Below, one piece after another: positions 5,877 through 6,021 of a stretch of DNA of 6,021 bases. Within the stretch, counting starts at the first letter, position 1. Every line of letters begins with the position of its first letter. The stretch comes from Chloroflexota bacterium. GTDB taxonomy: Bacteria; Chloroflexota; Dehalococcoidia; SAR202; UBA11138. Below the pieces are notes generated by a model, which searched no databases, had not been told where the DNA came from, and saw only the letters and a list, made by a program, of their open reading frames with translations. Both the position numbers and the translations under genes were made by a program. The DNA is taken from NCBI GenBank assembly GCA_022561955.1, contig JADFQF010000107.1, positions 1-6,021 of the forward strand, read 5' to 3'.

Positions 5877-6021
5877 ATGGATATTGGAGTAGGCCTGCCG
5901 GCAACCATACCTGGGGTTGAGCCGAGCTTGATTGTCGAGTGGGCGCGCAAGGCAGATGACGGCCCTTTTACCAGCCTTGGCGCTCTTGACAGGCTGGTTT
6001 ATCCAAATTTCGAGTCGCTGA
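5877..6021 (+). CDS. LLM-class flavin-dependent oxidoreductase, N-terminal part (cut by window edge)
   Basis: Only 48 complete codons are present; the frame is open to the window edge. The protein begins MDIGVGLPATIPG and continues with a helix (LIVEWARKADDG), then FTSLGALDRLVYPNF. This matches the first strand, first helix and second strand of bacterial luciferase-like (beta/alpha)8 monooxygenases that use FMN or F420, where the opening reads roughly 'xxxGxGLPN' and is followed by 'A+xAexxGFxSL'. Such proteins are usually about 280-350 residues, so most of the gene lies outside. The cofactor, FMN or F420, cannot be decided from this piece. With the class B flavoprotein upstream, it gives two flavin-type oxygenase candidates within 2 kb, which suggests an oxidative catabolic neighbourhood. 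The gene is divergent from the small minus-strand gene and has its own strong ribosome site. Confidence 0.82.
   Translation, partial: MDIGVGLPATIPGVEPSLIVEWARKADDGPFTSLGALDRLVYPNFESL

Overview
The window is a GC-rich bacterial chromosome segment with six complete or near-complete genes and the start of a seventh. The gene types point to an environmental Chloroflexota such as the SAR202/Dehalococcoidia lineages, or a high-GC actinobacterium. They are a small lipoprotein cytochrome c with a GHTWHH motif, an ATZ/TRZ-type amidohydrolase, a CzcO-like class B flavoprotein monooxygenase and a luciferase-like monooxygenase (LLM). This placement is an inference from protein style; no rRNA, tRNA or other phylogenetic marker is present.

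Region 1 (about 1-1270, + strand) is envelope redox. A membrane-anchored TlpA/ResA-type thioredoxin (65-664) is followed by a lipoprotein c-type cytochrome (772-1269). A thiol-disulfide protein of this kind could reduce apocytochrome CXXCH cysteines, so the pairing makes functional sense. The 107-bp gap holds a plausible promoter, so the two need not be co-transcribed.

Region 2 (about 1270-3780, + strand) is catabolic. An amidohydrolase/deaminase (1440-2822) is followed after 49 bp by a 3-hydroxyisobutyrate-dehydrogenase-family NAD(P)-dependent oxidoreductase (2872-3777) with a strong ribosome binding site. They probably form one transcript.

Region 3 (3778-4056) is non-coding and holds three copies of a GC-rich hairpin repeat, two of them as an inverted pair. 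The third lies just upstream of the next gene.

Region 4 (4057-6021) holds a full-length FAD/NAD(P)H flavoprotein monooxygenase (4057-5142, +), a convergent small protein of unknown function (5199-5621, -), a divergent intergenic region (5622-5876), and the first 48 codons of an LLM oxidoreductase (5877 to the window edge, +).

Together, regions 2 and 4 look like an accessory oxidative/hydrolytic catabolism neighbourhood of the kind known from bacteria that degrade varied organic matter. I see no CRISPR array, transposase, phage gene, RNA gene or toxin-antitoxin pair, and no clear evidence of a wholly new system. The points most worth a second look are the hairpin repeat cluster, the changed active-site motifs of the amidohydrolase, and the divergent region with an in-frame extension ahead of the LLM gene.
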